From contig JAJQJQ010000004.1 in NCBI GenBank assembly GCA_028622995.1, positions 9,362,001 through 9,426,000 of the forward strand: a stretch of 64,000 nt of DNA, in the 5' to 3' direction. How positions within the stretch are numbered: the first letter of the stretch is position 1; each line of letters opens with the position of its first letter. The position numbers were made by a program, and so were the translations under genes. The notes beneath the pieces were generated by a model. It did not search any database. It was not told the DNA's origin and was given only the letters and a program-made list of their open reading frames with translations. Shown in pieces: positions 48,680 to 61,302 of the stretch. This DNA is from Panagrolaimus kolymaensis (lineage: Eukaryota > Nematoda > Chromadorea > Rhabditida > Panagrolaimidae).

Positions 48680-49092
48680 ATGGAAGACATGGAATATGTT
48701 CATGGACGAAGTAACTTTTTTTCTATAAAACTGTCTTTGATAAATTGGGATTTTTAGGAGATAATAACGACGATGGCCCACCACAACGTCGAGGTAATGA
48801 TGGTGAAGAAGGTGGCGATCGACCAATGTGTGAAAAACCTTTCCAAGGTAAGAATTTTTTTTATTAAAACTGGAAGCATTTTTGTTTTCAAAAAAAAACT
48901 GTTTTTTTAGGCGAAGGCGGAGGAGAAGGATTTGACCCAAACAATGATGGACGAGGTCGTGGTGGTCCTCCAGGTGAAGGCTTTGGCGGCAATAATGATG
49001 GAGGCCGGCCAAACTTTGGTGATGGTGAACGTCCACATTTTGATCCAAATGATGAAGGTGGAGAACGTCGTCATCATAATCGAGATGAATAA
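48680..49092 (+). CDS. Small disordered Gly/Asp/Arg-rich protein
   Basis: Three exons: 48680-48710, 48758-48847 and 48911-49092, both introns in phase 1; 100 residues, TAA stop. It starts MEDMEYVHGRRDNNDDG, continues with PPQRRGNDGEEGGDRPMCEK, then GEGGGEGFDPNNDGRGRGG and FGGNNDGGRPNFGDGERP, ending RRHHNRDE. There is no signal peptide, membrane segment or fold. FDPN(N)DG(G/R) and GRPNFGDGERP look like short internal repeats. The two introns are 47 and 63 bases and together hold three AAACTG motifs. The function is unknown; charge patterning of this kind is common in condensate-forming or RNA-binding proteins, which is only a suggestion. Confidence 0.7.
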
Positions 49093-51681
49093 AATCTTAC
49101 AATCATTTTTTTAAACTGCATGACCATGTCGTTTGCAGAGCTTTGACTAAATATAATCACTTATTATTCAAAATATAAAATTTATTTCATTTTTAATAAA
49201 CCTTTTTTTGTTAATAAAATTAATATGATTATAATAAATAAAATAAACTGTTAAAAAGCTATCAGAATATATAGAAAAAAATTAATAACTGTGCAGAAAA
49301 ATGGTTTTTTGTTTGTAAACAAAAAAATCATATATTCTTTTTTAAATTCATAAACAGTCAATTTTTTAAACAAGCGAATGGCTTTTTTTTTATATTCTAA
49401 AAAATCAAGATAATATATTTTTTTAAACTTAAACTTCTGTGATGATTGGAAAAGTAATATTATAAATATTGTCAAAAAAGTGTTTTGAGTAAAACTGTTT
49501 TTAACTTTTAAAGAAGTGTGAGGGGAAATGATCGCTAATTCCAATCACATTCAAAAAAAACTTTTTTATGTGTTTCAAACTGCAAAATACCGTCGTTTCT
49601 TTTTTTTTTGGATTAACTTTATACTTAATAAATATCAGGCTTTTAATATTAAACTGGGTTCGATAAAACAACATTTTTGAAAAGTATTTTGGACTATTTA
49701 TAACTGCAGGTTCACGGACACCTTTCAAATTTTTTTAATGGTCATTTAAAAATACTTTTCTTCACAAAATTTATTAAAACTGTAATAATAATGGTAGTTG
49801 TTATTATGGATCCTTTTTAGTTTCAAATTGTGCATTTAGAATTTATCAAAATAATGTATATGTAAAACTGCATTTTTGAATATGAAAAAGCATTGTTAGA
49901 GTAACTGAGCCATCCTATTATTTTTTTCTAATAACCTTGAAAATTGAATGACAACAAAATTTCATAATAACTAGAAGCTCCGCCGGCCTTCGGCCAGCGA
50001 TGTAACTTGTTTCATTGCAATATAAAAAATGAGTTTTTAATTTTCCATAGTCTTGGAAATTAATTTCAAAATTAACGATATATTTAAACGAAGCAAAAGA
50101 ATGCGAACTATTATAGAATCTTATAGAATTCTTTAATGTCAATGAATTTTTTAAGGTTCCTTTGATCCTCCTATTGCTATTGGGGTCTTGGATCTCTTCC
50201 TTGCTATTGAGGTCTTGGATCTTTTCCTTACAATTGGGTTCTTGGATCTCTTTCTTGATATTGGGGCCTTGGATCTCTTTCTTGTTATTGAACCATTGGA
50301 TCACAACAATTGCTTCATCAAAAAACAAACACCACTCTCTACCACTTCATTTTCATGAATGCAGACCACAGCGCTTTAAAAATCAGTCAAAGGCGGAGTA
50401 CAAATGGCCAAACGCAGCGTGCAATTTTTGGATTTTTCAATTATTTTTTAATAGTTAACGCCTAATTAAAAAATTTAGAATGGGTTTAAAAAAAATCTGT
50501 TCCAGACGTTTTTCAAATTAGAATATTAGCTATCGTTTCGTACAAACAAATTTCAATTTCATTTACAAAACAAAAAATGGCTCCAGCGTAACTTTTTGGG
50601 TCCACCTCTACTCCGCCATTATTGCGCTGTGAGACGTTAACTTCCTTATTCCTACGTTCATTGAAATATATGCAAATTTTTTCATTTATTTTGCAATTTT
50701 CCCATGATCGATTTCCGAGCACGAACGGACAATGAAAATTACTAGGAAGGATTTAAACTGGATTTTGATATTTTTTATCAAAAATATATTCAAAAAGTTT
50801 TATAAAAAAAATGAGAAGCTGAATTTTTTTCTTAACAAATTCTTGCAACAACAACAAAGAAAAACTGCATAGTAATATAAATAAATTCATTTCTAAAATA
50901 ACTTATTCTAAATTAAATTTGTAAACATGGCAACCCAACAAAAAATAAATCCTTTTACAACCCAAAAAAATAATTTATTTTAGTTTTGTTGTTCAGCAAC
51001 AACAAAAACAAAATCGATTATATTTCTTCTTATGTCATGTTTTTTTATTTTTTTTTCGGTGACAAATAAAAAAAGTAGTGGTCTCAAAAAAAAAAAATAT
51101 ACGACAGGTAGAAAAAAAATAAATTTCTAGTTTGTAGTTAGTCAGTCAGTTGCCTCCCGTTTATTTTTATTTACTTTTTTTAACTGAAAGGCCGCTGTAA
51201 AGACTCCAGCTCGACTACGACTGCTTGCCCTGTTGGGGTAGTTTTTGCACTTTGCATTTTTTTTACTTAATTTTTTTTTCTTTTTTGATTCCAAAAAAAT
51301 AAAGTTTTCTTTTTTGCTTTTTTTTATTATTTTTGGCTCGCAAAATAAAAATGAAACTGGCAGTATGAGAATTTTTTTCGCGGACATATGTAAATCTAAA
51401 ATTTCTTTACTTTTTTTATTTTTATAACTGCATTGGTTTGTTCTTGTGTATCTTAATTTTTTAAATGAATTTTTTTCCTTTAATTCCATAAAAAACTTTG
51501 GTTTGGTTTTTTGACACCCAAAAAACTGTTTATTCAAAAACTATTTGCGAATTTCAACCTTCGAATTTTTTTAAATTTTAAAACTGTTTTAAATTTGTTA
51601 TCACCAATTTTTTTTGATTTTTAAACTGCGGCCATTATTCCAACTATTTTTTGATTTTAAACTGATTTTCTTTTTTTGTTT
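49093..51681. other. Intergenic region including a motif-free island
   Basis: Plus-oriented AAACTG motifs to about 49901 and again from 50757. The 850 bases between lack the motif and include a CCGGCCTTCGGCC hairpin near 49983-49997 and a 27-base tandem repeat. No gene supported. Confidence 0.45.
50179..50300. repeat. 27-base tandem repeat, about 4.5 units
   Basis: Units of the type ATTGGGGTCTTGGATCTC plus TTCCTTGCT start at 50179, 50206, 50233, 50260 and 50287. As 27 is divisible by three, the minus strand stays open and reads repeats of KEIQ(G/E/D)PN type, but there is no start, splice or family support for a protein. Confidence 0.7.
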
Positions 51682-54600
51682 ATGAAAATGCTGCCAAATT
51701 CCCCAAATAATGATAAAATCCACATTCCTCCCGGTGGAGCCAAACCTCTCTGTGTGGTCTGTGAAGAATTTACGGATGGGCAACATTTTGGTCAATTTAC
51801 TTGTCGAGCTTGTGCAGCATTTTTTCGACGAACCGTAGCACAAAATTTGCGATATGTTTGTAAATTCGATCAAAATTGTGAAATATCTAAAGGTATTTAT
51901 TTCTTTTTAAAACTGGAATTGATTTTGGCATGCGGTTTTAGATGTTCGCAATTTTTGTCGATATTGCAGATATCAAAAATGCGTTTCCCAAGGAATGATA
52001 GCAGATGGTAAGTAAATTTTGCACTTATTATCTTTAAGATTAAACTGAATTGAATATTTATAGAAATTCTTTTAAAAACTGTCATGCTTGTTTACGAATT
52101 TCATTTTAAAGCAATATTTTTAGTATTGATTTAGTTCATATTTTTTTGGAAATTTTAAAACTTTAAATATTTTTTTTCTTTAGTAACTGGCAATTTTTGT
52201 AAGAACGGAAATTAAAATTAAAAACTGCGTTCATAAGCTTTGGATTTCTTTTTTATTTCAATGAGTTAAACTAAAGTAGAGAGTTAATTTCGTTATTTTA
52301 TTAATTTATTCTGAACATTTTTTTCGGAGAATGTATTCATACCTTTTTATCCTCAAAAATATGCCTGCAAAAATCGAGTTTTATCATATAAAAATTTAAA
52401 CTGTGTCATTAAAACGCCAGCTAGGGATAATTATAAGTATTTTCTAAAAATTTAAGAAAGAAAAAATATTCACTAAAACAAAAAAAATTTTTGTAAATTT
52501 TAAAACTGCATCTTTAAGTCCAAAGCGGCAAATAATATCAAACAAATGTTTTTTTTCTTTATTTTTAAGCTGTTCAATCTCATCGTGATACATATGGTAA
52601 ACGAAATTTGCCATCGCTAGAAGATTCCCCTCCTAAAGTTTCATCAACCAATGATCATCAAAGACAGCAGCCTCGAACCCATAAAGAAAGTGATCCCTCA
52701 TATTTATCTGAAACCCCGTCGTCATCTTCAACCTCAAATACGCATACTAAAGCCATTTCATATCCTCAAATGTCGACGAAGACAACTTCTTCCAATACAG
52801 CAGCCCCAACGACAACAACTCCTTCATTTACGTTATTTCAAGAAAATAAAACATATCCATCTTTGGAATCAATGGTAAGTTAGTTTTAAACTGGTATCAG
52901 ACATGATAGTTGGCGATATAAAAAATCAAAAAAATTTTATATGTATATTTTTTTTATCTAAACTGCATCTGAATGAAAATACGGGATTTTTAATTAATTT
53001 TTTTTTAAAAAAAATTTAGCTTCTTCATTTTATAACTTTTCATAGTTAAAAAAATTGCATATTTGGCGATTATGTTTTTAAAAACTGTGAAATGGGGTCT
53101 TCGTTGCAAATAAAGCTAAATTTTATATTTATTTATTTTTTCTTCTAAAAACTGTTCGAAAAGACAGCCGCCTTCTCTTGAATCACTTTTTTATTTAAAT
53201 TAAAACTGAATTTTCATAATTTCTGTTATTCTTATTTTTTTAACTGACTTTTATCAACGTAAAATTCTTTTATTATTATTTTTACAATTGCAAATATGTT
53301 TTTAAAACTGAGTGCCATTTCTTTTCACTTTTTCCTTAAACCATAAAACTCGTGGCCATTATTTTTTTATTAGTATTTTTAAAACTGACGCAGCTCGTTC
53401 TTTAAGGAAAAAAATTATTTTCTAACAAAAACTAAAATTTTATTTGTCATCATTTTTTTCTTCTTCATTTAACTGTATCTTTGTTTGTTTTAATGATGCA
53501 ATAATTTTCAGCAAATTGATCACCATTCTCCATCTCGCCATCAAACTTCTTCCCAAAAACACAAAAACCATCAACAAATAAATTTCCCATTAAAACGTTT
53601 AACTCGAATGGTTGAAGGATATCATAAATTTCGAAGCCTTCGAAAAGCAAGTTATTCACTTTTTATGGATGAACCAAGATTTATGAATTCAGAGGTAAAA
53701 AAAATAATTTTGCTAAAAATAAAAACTGAATAAACATGTGCTTACTGGGTTTTAGAGTATTCCAGAAAGTACATATTCGAATAATAAAAAAAGTTGCCAA
53801 GTTGAATCTAGTTTGGCGTATGATATGATTATGGAATATTTTGATCCATATTCTAATTTACCATTGGATGATCGGGTGAGTGTTAAACAACTTTAATTGA
53901 TTAAGATTTAAGGACGAGTATAAAACTGGGAATAAAGATTATTAATTGGGGGCATTAATTTATAAAAAAGATTTTTAACTGAGCAAAATTTTGAAATTAA
54001 AATTATCAAAGATCCATTACAAAAATAGGAGAAAACAAAACTGTGGGTTCCCGTGTTCGAATAAATTTAAAAAATAATCAAATATATTTACAAAAAAAAA
54101 TTCAATTCATTTTTGTGATTTATAAATGCACAAAACAAAGCAGAAATAAAAAAACGAAGAATAAACTGTTAAAATATGAATCAATTTTTAAATTAAAAAA
54201 TCGTAAATGTTATGGGAACATATACTGCAGTTTTTGAATTTTTTGACAATTTTAGTTTTATTTAAAAAAACTTATATTTAAAAACTGTATCATAAAAGAA
54301 AAATTTAATAATAAAAAACTGCAGTTCAGTGTTTTTTAGGGAGGTAACAATTTCCTATAATTTTAATTTTTTTATATAAACTGCCACCATTTAAAAGCCC
54401 AATTTTATTTTTATAAAACTGGCACAGAATAAAATTATATTTTTAGAATAAATTATTCGCTAATTTCCAAGGCCTTTTATCGTGTGGCGAGAAAGGCTAT
54501 AACACTTGTCGAGCTTACGGCCATATGGTTGAGAATAATGATAGGCTGGTGATGACTGATGGAGGATATATTAAATTAGGAGAATTGTCCAAATATTATG

Positions 54601-56924
54601 CAAATAGTAATGAAGTCAATGGAAATCCAGATGAAGTTGCGAGGTTTGTTGCATTTTTGATTTAACTGTGACATAGGCCTTAGGGTTGCAAGAATATTTA
54701 TAAACTGGCTTCGCTTTAAGTTTGGGGCGTCCAAAATTAAAATGGATTAGCTTTTTCAAGGTTTTTTAGATACAGATTTTTATTGATTTTTTCTGCTATC
54801 TTTAAAAAACATTTTTAATCAACAAAAAAACTGTCACTTTGGATGAAATTTAGACGAAAAAAACTGTAATAAGTTGAATCATTTTAATAAAAATTATTTT
54901 TATAAACTGACCTGATTTTTTTAAATATTCAAAACTGTCCAGGGACGTGACATTTCATTAAATATTCCATAAAGTGGAAACAAGTTTAAGCCCATTAGAG
55001 GTCTCTTTTTTTTAAAAATTAATTTAAATTCATGAACAAAAAAAACATAAAAACTGTGTTTCGTTTAAATTGGCGAAATTCTTCTTTATTTCAGCGCAAA
55101 TTTTATCCAAGAATGTTATAATATTTTTTAAATCAAATAAAAACTGACATAAAATGTTCACTATTTTTTGAATCTTAAAAATCAAGAGGGTTTTATTTCT
55201 TCATGAATTTTATTAAATTAAAAAACTGAACTTGATTTTAGGCAATTAATTGCTCCGTTTTTTGTGCACAAATTTTAGTACCAATGTGCTTTTATGTTTT
55301 TTTTAAATTAAATATAAACTGGGAAGGATGTTTTTTTTCGTTGTTTGAATGTTAGAGAAGAAAAGTCTAAGAGGAAAAGAAAAGCAAAACACAAACAAAA
55401 AACTGGCGACAAATTTGCTGCAAGTATCAACAACAAACACCTAAAAAATATTAAAAATAAAAACTGCAAAAGAAAAATTTCTGCTGTCAAAGTATTTAGT
55501 AGTAGATTTACATATAAAAAAATAATTTAAACTGTCAACTTCTTCTGACTCATCATTTAGAAACATTTTTTTTTTCAGATTCTTCAGCACATCCATAACT
55601 TACGCGGTAAAAATAGTTATTCCTGCGATGGTTAAAGCAGATTTGGATGACTATATTATTGTAGCTATTTACGGGCTTTGCTTATTTCAAGAAGGGGTGG
55701 AAGGAATATCAGAGGAAACTAAAAAAGTGGCGATCGAAATGAAAGATGAAATCCTCAAAGATTTATATTTATATTATCGAAGCAAAGGATTGGAGGATGC
55801 TGAATTAAATTTGAAAATGAGCAAAGCATTGTTATTGTTGCCCAAATATGAGGTAAGATTTAATTGCAAAAAATTTTATTAATTTTAAACTGAGCATAGT
55901 GATGTCACTAGATTTTAAAATTTTGCGAAGAGAGATTAAAAAATTTACAGAAAAGTAAAACTGCTTCGTGAAGTTTTTAGAGGCTTTGGAAAATTTTAAA
56001 ACTGAATGAAAAAAACCGCCCGGAACTTCTATTTTAAATAGAAATATTCTTGGTTTTAAATAAATGTAAACTGACTTCGTTATTTTTTTGGATTATCGAA
56101 AAACTTTCCTTTTAATTTTCAGAAATACAAATTTTTTTTAAAAAGTGTAATGGGATTAGGGTTCACGTCTCCGTGGATAGACCAAAAAATGCGGAGACGG
56201 AGACACTCCGTGTTTGCTTGGCGGAGAGACGGAGATTCTCCGCTGAGACAGAAATATGGCGGACGGAGACGCGGATATACGGATATTCGCCGTCTCCGCC
56301 AAAAATTTTGGAATTATAAAGGGGTTTAAAAAGAAAAATTTTTATATTTAAAAATAGTTATATATTTCTAAAGACTCTGTTTTATTAATCTCATCAATCT
56401 ACAATCTAAATTTTTTAATTCTTGATAATAAAAGAATTGGCGGAGACAAAAGGCCGCGGAGACGGAGACGCGAACATTTGACGGAGACCAAAATCTCGCG
56501 GACGGAGACACGGAGACGGAGACGGAGAGGCGGAGACGCGGATACGGAGACGGATATCCACGGAGACGTGAACCCTAAATGGGATTAGAAAAAACAATTT
56601 CTTATGAAAACTTTTTCAATTTAAAATTAATATTTTAACTGACATAAAAGATTTGATTAGGACCGATTGGCTTTAAAAAATGCCATAAAAAGGTTATTTT
56701 TAATGAATTATTTTAAAATTGACATCCAATCGCTTTTACAATAGTTTCATTGTGCTCTTATTATTTTTTTTATTCTATTTTTTCTAAATATTTCAAAACT
56801 GCTAAACATACATCAAATGCTTCCAATAATAATTTTTTTACAGCACATTACTCGACTTGTTCAAGAAAATTTCCGTGTAGCTGATTTATTTTCCCTTTGT
56901 GAAATTCCAAAAGCTTATAAATAA
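51682..56924 (+). CDS. Nuclear hormone receptor (nematode NHR family)
   Basis: Eight exons: 51682-51892, 51942-52007, 52570-52874, 53512-53694, 53756-53875, 54447-54643, 55579-55852 and 56844-56924; 478 residues, all phases close, TAA stop. DNA-binding domain: first zinc finger Cys 24, 27, 41, 44 (CVVC...CRACAAFFRR), second Cys 60, 66, 76, 79 (CKFDQNC...CRYCRYQKC). CRACAAFFRR is the P-box form common in the expanded nematode receptors. Residues about 95-215 are a Ser/Thr/Gln-rich hinge. A ligand-binding domain starts near 220 (LTRMVEGYHKFRSLRKASY) and includes FFSTSITYAVKIVIPAMVKA and DYIIVAIYGLCLF, ending DLFSLCEIPKAYK, a likely AF-2 helix. It is a transcription factor in the nucleus; the ligand is unknown. 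Intron 7 carries hAT-like element C. Confidence 0.93.
56157..56577. mobile_element. Non-autonomous hAT-like MITE C (GGAGACG-filled)
   Basis: A 421-base foldback element inside intron 7 of the nuclear receptor gene. Terminal inverted repeats TAGGGTTCACGTCTCCGTGG and the exact complement. Flanking 8-bp duplications AATGGGAT at 56149-56156 and 56578-56585. The interior arms are GTCTCCG and CGGAGAC repeats in opposite orientation, around an AT-rich centre. It has no transposase. TAGGG ends with an 8-bp duplication fit hAT. Confidence 0.88.
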
Positions 56925-58009
56925 ATTTAAAAAACTGTAATCGAATTTACCATTTAACCTAACGATGATCAAAAGAAGAAAAAAACTGTAAAATATTTGT
57001 GTTAAACTTTTCTTTTGTTATTTTTTATGTTTTGTTCTGCAACCAAAATAACATATTTTTTTAAAACAAAAAAAAATAAAAACTTTAAAAAAATGCTTTA
57101 AAATCATAAAATGTTGCTTAGTGACGGTATTCACGGACTTTTTTTTTGAATAACAAATAACTATCGAAAAAAAGCAAAAAAATAAAAAATACGTAAAAAA
57201 GAAGAAGTGGTGCCAAAAAACTAAAAGACAAAGATAAGGCTCACGGATTCGGCTTACTCAAGTGGTTGTTGTCAAGGAAAATGGATGTTTCAACAATCAT
57301 TTTTTGTTGTCGTTGTAATTCTTGGAATAATACCAATAACAAAAAACTTTTTATTCTTTTTGGTGCAAAAACGAAAAAAATAGATGTTTGTTGCTTTTTT
57401 CCGGGTTTCAAATATTGTAAAATAAACTGCAATTTTTGATTTTAAATCTTTTAATTAATTTGGATTTTGCAAACGCGTTGTAATATTTTCCAATTTTGTA
57501 AAAATTAAATTTTCGTGTTTTTTCGAAACTGAGGATCGCTTGAGTGAAACTCAAAATATTTAAAATAATTTTTAAAATTTTTTGAAATTGAATAGTTTTT
57601 TTCATAATGGATTTTATAAAACTGTAGTTTTCTTCTTCCTTTGATTCGAGTCTATCTATCGTCTTTTTTCAAACTTTTTTTTTAGAGAAAATCTTTTTTA
57701 TCGAAGATTTTCTTCTTTATCAAAATAAACTGCAAATTGTTGTTACATTCCAATAACTATTTTCAAAATTTATCTAAATTTTATAAAATAAAACTGCCAT
57801 TATTGGTTAAAATGTATTTTTCTCCAAAATTAATTTCTAATTTGAATATCTTTAAAAAAACTGTTTAGAATTGTTTTAACCTTTAACATAGCAAGTATTT
57901 TCACGTTTTCTTTAATAACAAACATATTTGATAATAAATTTTGAAACTGAAATATCTTTCTTATGCGATTTTTTTTACTATAAAACTGTTTGAAAATTTT
58001 CTTTAGGTA
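56925..58009. other. Intergenic region
   Basis: AT-rich, plus-oriented AAACTG motifs, no exon seen. It ends in TTTCTTTAG three bases before the ATG of the next gene, a probable trans-splice acceptor. Confidence 0.5.
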
Positions 58010-60386
58010 ATGTCAATGGCTCAATGGCAATCTTTATTATTTAACCGTCAAATCTTCTTTTTGCTTATTTTACCTTTGATTAATGCACAATGTGATAAAG
58101 CAACTGTAGCATATTCCGATTTAAGTATAGCATTCCAACATGTTCAAGGAAAAGAAGCTACAAGTAATCTAATTTTTTTTTAAACTGTGCTCATCAATTG
58201 AAGATTGTAATTTATTGTTTTAGACTCTGTTGCTCATACATTAGCTACAACTCAATCAGTGGATGGAACAACATGTAGTTCAATAAATTCAGGAATGGTT
58301 TTGGATGCCGCCACTGCGGCATGCACAAGTGCTTGTTTAACTGCTTTAACACCATATAAATATACAAATGGAAGTGATTTTGGTGAGAAGGGTTTTTTTT
58401 AATTTTATTAGTTTTAACTGGTGGCCCAGAATTTTGGCGAAAAACCCCAAATTTTTATTTTTTCCTTTTTTGATTTCTTAATTTTTTTAAACTGGGCATT
58501 TGGAAAATTCGATGGAAAAAAGAATATTTATTTTTTTTCAATAAGAAAGAAAAAAAGTTATTTATATTTTTTCTAAGAATTAATTTAAACTGTGTCATTA
58601 GGAATAAAATAGAATAAAATTTATAAGAGTTTTCTAATTTTTTTGAAAACTAACCTGCAAAAAAAAAATATGAATAAAACTGAAGAGTACATTTCCCCCA
58701 TTTTCAGTGGACATTGTTATGCTCAAAGATTCCGATGTTGCAGCATATCCTGGTTATTCAGCACAAGCAGGAATTATTTATTGTGCTTCGACGAAAAGTT
58801 ATTGCGGAGCCACAGTGCCATTGTATAATTTTGTATCCAAAACTTATGGTGGTAAGTAAAGAAAAGGGAGGAATTAAAACTGTGGAGTTGATAATACAAT
58901 GGCTATATTAAACTTTCAAAAATAAAGACGAAGAGAATTTATTAAGTGGAAATAAACTGGAAAATGACGAAAAAAAATTTTTATTTAAAACTTTTTTGAC
59001 AAATTTTAAAACTGATATTGTTGAGTTAGGGTTTAAAAGGTAAAAAAAGGCCACAAAACAATAAAAAAAATTGTATAAAACTGAAGAAGGTAAAAAATAA
59101 AATTGAGTTGATCAGACATGTGTTTTAACGTAAAAAGTCCATAATTTTTTTTTGATAATTAAACTGAAAAAGTTTATTTTAAATTTCACAAAATAAAACT
59201 GTATAAAATTAAAGTAAGCTATTTTAGCTCAAAAACTTATTGGCAAATTTTTGAGAAAAAAAAATTAAACTGATGAGAATTTGGCATTTTAGATCATTAC
59301 ACTTCATCAAATACAACAATGCCTGATAGCACATATGGATATGATAATAGCGGATTTGCAACGTGTTATGGATGGACTATGCCAATGGCGGCATCAGATC
59401 AACAAGAACTTGCAAAGTAATAAAAAATAAAAACTGGTTTCTTCAAAAATTTTCTTAAAAATATTATTTATTTTTTTAGTTATTATTCTGCCACAAATCC
59501 AATGGCTTGTGATGTATCCATTTATTTTGGATTAGTTGCTACTTCAACAGCGCCGAGTTCCACTACCTCAGGATTATCGAGTACCCCAATTGCATCCACC
59601 ACTGCTTCGAGCACTGTTCTGACTACTGCTTCAGTCACTGTAGCTTCAACCTCGAAATCGGCTGCTACTTCTTCTGCTGCGTCCACTGCTGCGGTGACGA
59701 CTCAAAAAATTTCCACAGCATCCATTGGAATTACAACTCCAAATACTGGAGTCACTCAAGCCACAACCAAAGCAATTACGGATGCAAGTGGAAATACAAT
59801 ACCCATAACTACTCCAATTCCAGCCACGAATCCTCCAGTTACTGATTCAAGTGGAATTCCAGTAACAGATTCATCAGGAAATACGATAACTTATCCTCCA
59901 CCTACTTTACCTCCATCAAAAGATGATATCGGCGATGGAGGAAATAAAAAGAAGGGATTAGCTGTTTGGGTTTGGGTGGTTCTTGGAGTTGGATTGGGTG
60001 TTTTGGCTTTAGCTGCCATTGGAATGGTAAGTTTTAGAAAAGATAAAAAAACTGCATTGAAGTTTAAATACTTGAATTTAGATAAATGGAAAACATTTTG
60101 GAATTTTTTAAAAACTGTGTCGCAAGGAAAAAATATGCAAATTTTTTAGGCTTATTTTGTTTATACTAATTTTGTTTCTAAAAAACCCGTTCGTGGAAGA
60201 ATAAATCCATATGATCGAGATTTGTATGATCGAGATTTATATTCCACTCCTAATGGAGACATTGTTCCTCCAATTCCAGTTCAAACTATGCCCGCTCAAA
60301 CGACGGCAACCATGAATGCGGTTGGTGGGAATGCTGCTGCAGCTCATTATTCTGGCATAGGTGTTGCAGAAAGTTCAATTATATAA
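58010..60386 (+). CDS. Mucin-like single-pass membrane protein 1
   Basis: Six exons: 58010-58163, 58224-58382, 58708-58851, 59293-59416, 59480-60026 and 60150-60386; 454 residues. It has a signal peptide (RQIFFLLILPLINAQ). A Cys-containing ectodomain of about 190 residues follows with CDKATVAYSDLSIAFQHV, TAACTSACLTAL, IIYCASTKSYCG and FATCYGWTMPM. Next is a long Ser/Thr/Ala-rich stalk (about 215-340) suited to O-glycosylation, ending in Pro/Asp repeats (PVTDSSG twice). One helix at about 353-376 (GLAVWVWVVLGVGLGVLALA) precedes a 78-residue cytoplasmic tail with RGRINPYDRDLYDRDLYST and IVPPIPVQTM. The tail motif is shared with the neighbour at 61303, so the pair are paralogs despite different ectodomains. 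It probably lies at the plasma membrane; the function is unknown. Confidence 0.85.
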
Positions 60387-61302
60387 TTAATTTTTAATTT
60401 TTTAAACTGTATTTAATTTGTAAGTTGGATGTGTATTTGTTAGTAATTGTAAATATTTGTGTATTAATAAAAACAATTATATTCCTAAAAAATTTTTTTA
60501 TAACTGTCGAAATCTTTGCTTGATGGTTACTTACAATATTGAATCCGAGTTTTATTAAATGAAAATTCATTTGTTGAGTCCATCATTTTTATTTAAATCA
60601 GAACTTCTTCATAGCCGCCCATCTTAGCATCAATTTATGTTTTTTTACAAACAAAAAAACTCATCATTTTTTAAAAAACTATTTTTAATTTTGATGATTG
60701 TGTTTTTTCTTATTTTTTAAACATAAAATAATTTTACTTTTTTAACTGGATCATTCAATACATGTTGGATTTTTCATTAATTTTCAAGCAACTGTTTGTT
60801 TGCCTTTATAAAGGAAAATATTTTTTAACAAATTTATAAACTGAATTCAGTCGATATACTCGGAAAATTATTTTTTTATTAAATAACTGCGATTTCTTAA
60901 TAATAAGTTACGGTACTCAACTTTTTTCTTAAAAACAAAAGTAACTATGGCTCATGAAAAAAAAGAGCTACCTACGTCAAAGGTTAATTGTGTAATTTTT
61001 AATCACCATCAACCAAACTTTTTTTTTGTTGCTGTTAAACTGATTTTTTTCTTTTGTTTATTTTTACAAAGATATTTTGTTTTGTTAAACTGACTTATTT
61101 TATTTTTTGTTTGTCAAAGTCTTAGCGACGAAAATTCATTGATGACAAAATATTTCGTTGCTCTGAGAAACCAAAAAAGAAAAAAATAATAGTTTCAAAG
61201 CAAACAAAAAACATAACTAGTTTTTTTGTTTTGCTTTTTTTTTAAACTGAATACACCAAGATAATTATTTCAAATTTTTATGTAAATTGTAAATAGTAAA
61301 AC
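60387..61302. other. Intergenic region between the two mucin-like genes
   Basis: Polyadenylation-like AATAAA near 60465, then plus-oriented AAACTG motifs. No exon supported; a short ATG frame near 60957 has no further evidence. Confidence 0.45.

Noticed and set aside
49918..50328. Minus-strand frame with KEIQ-type repeats
   Set aside because: The repeat is a 27-base DNA tandem, which keeps the frame open automatically; no promoter, splice sites or family match.
51142..51537. Minus-strand 131-codon Lys-rich frame
   Set aside because: Poly-A/T derived composition, overlaps AAACTG motifs and the upstream region of the nuclear receptor gene.
56415..56597. Minus-strand Arg/Ser/Pro-rich frame
   Set aside because: Produced by the GGAGACG repeat of element C.
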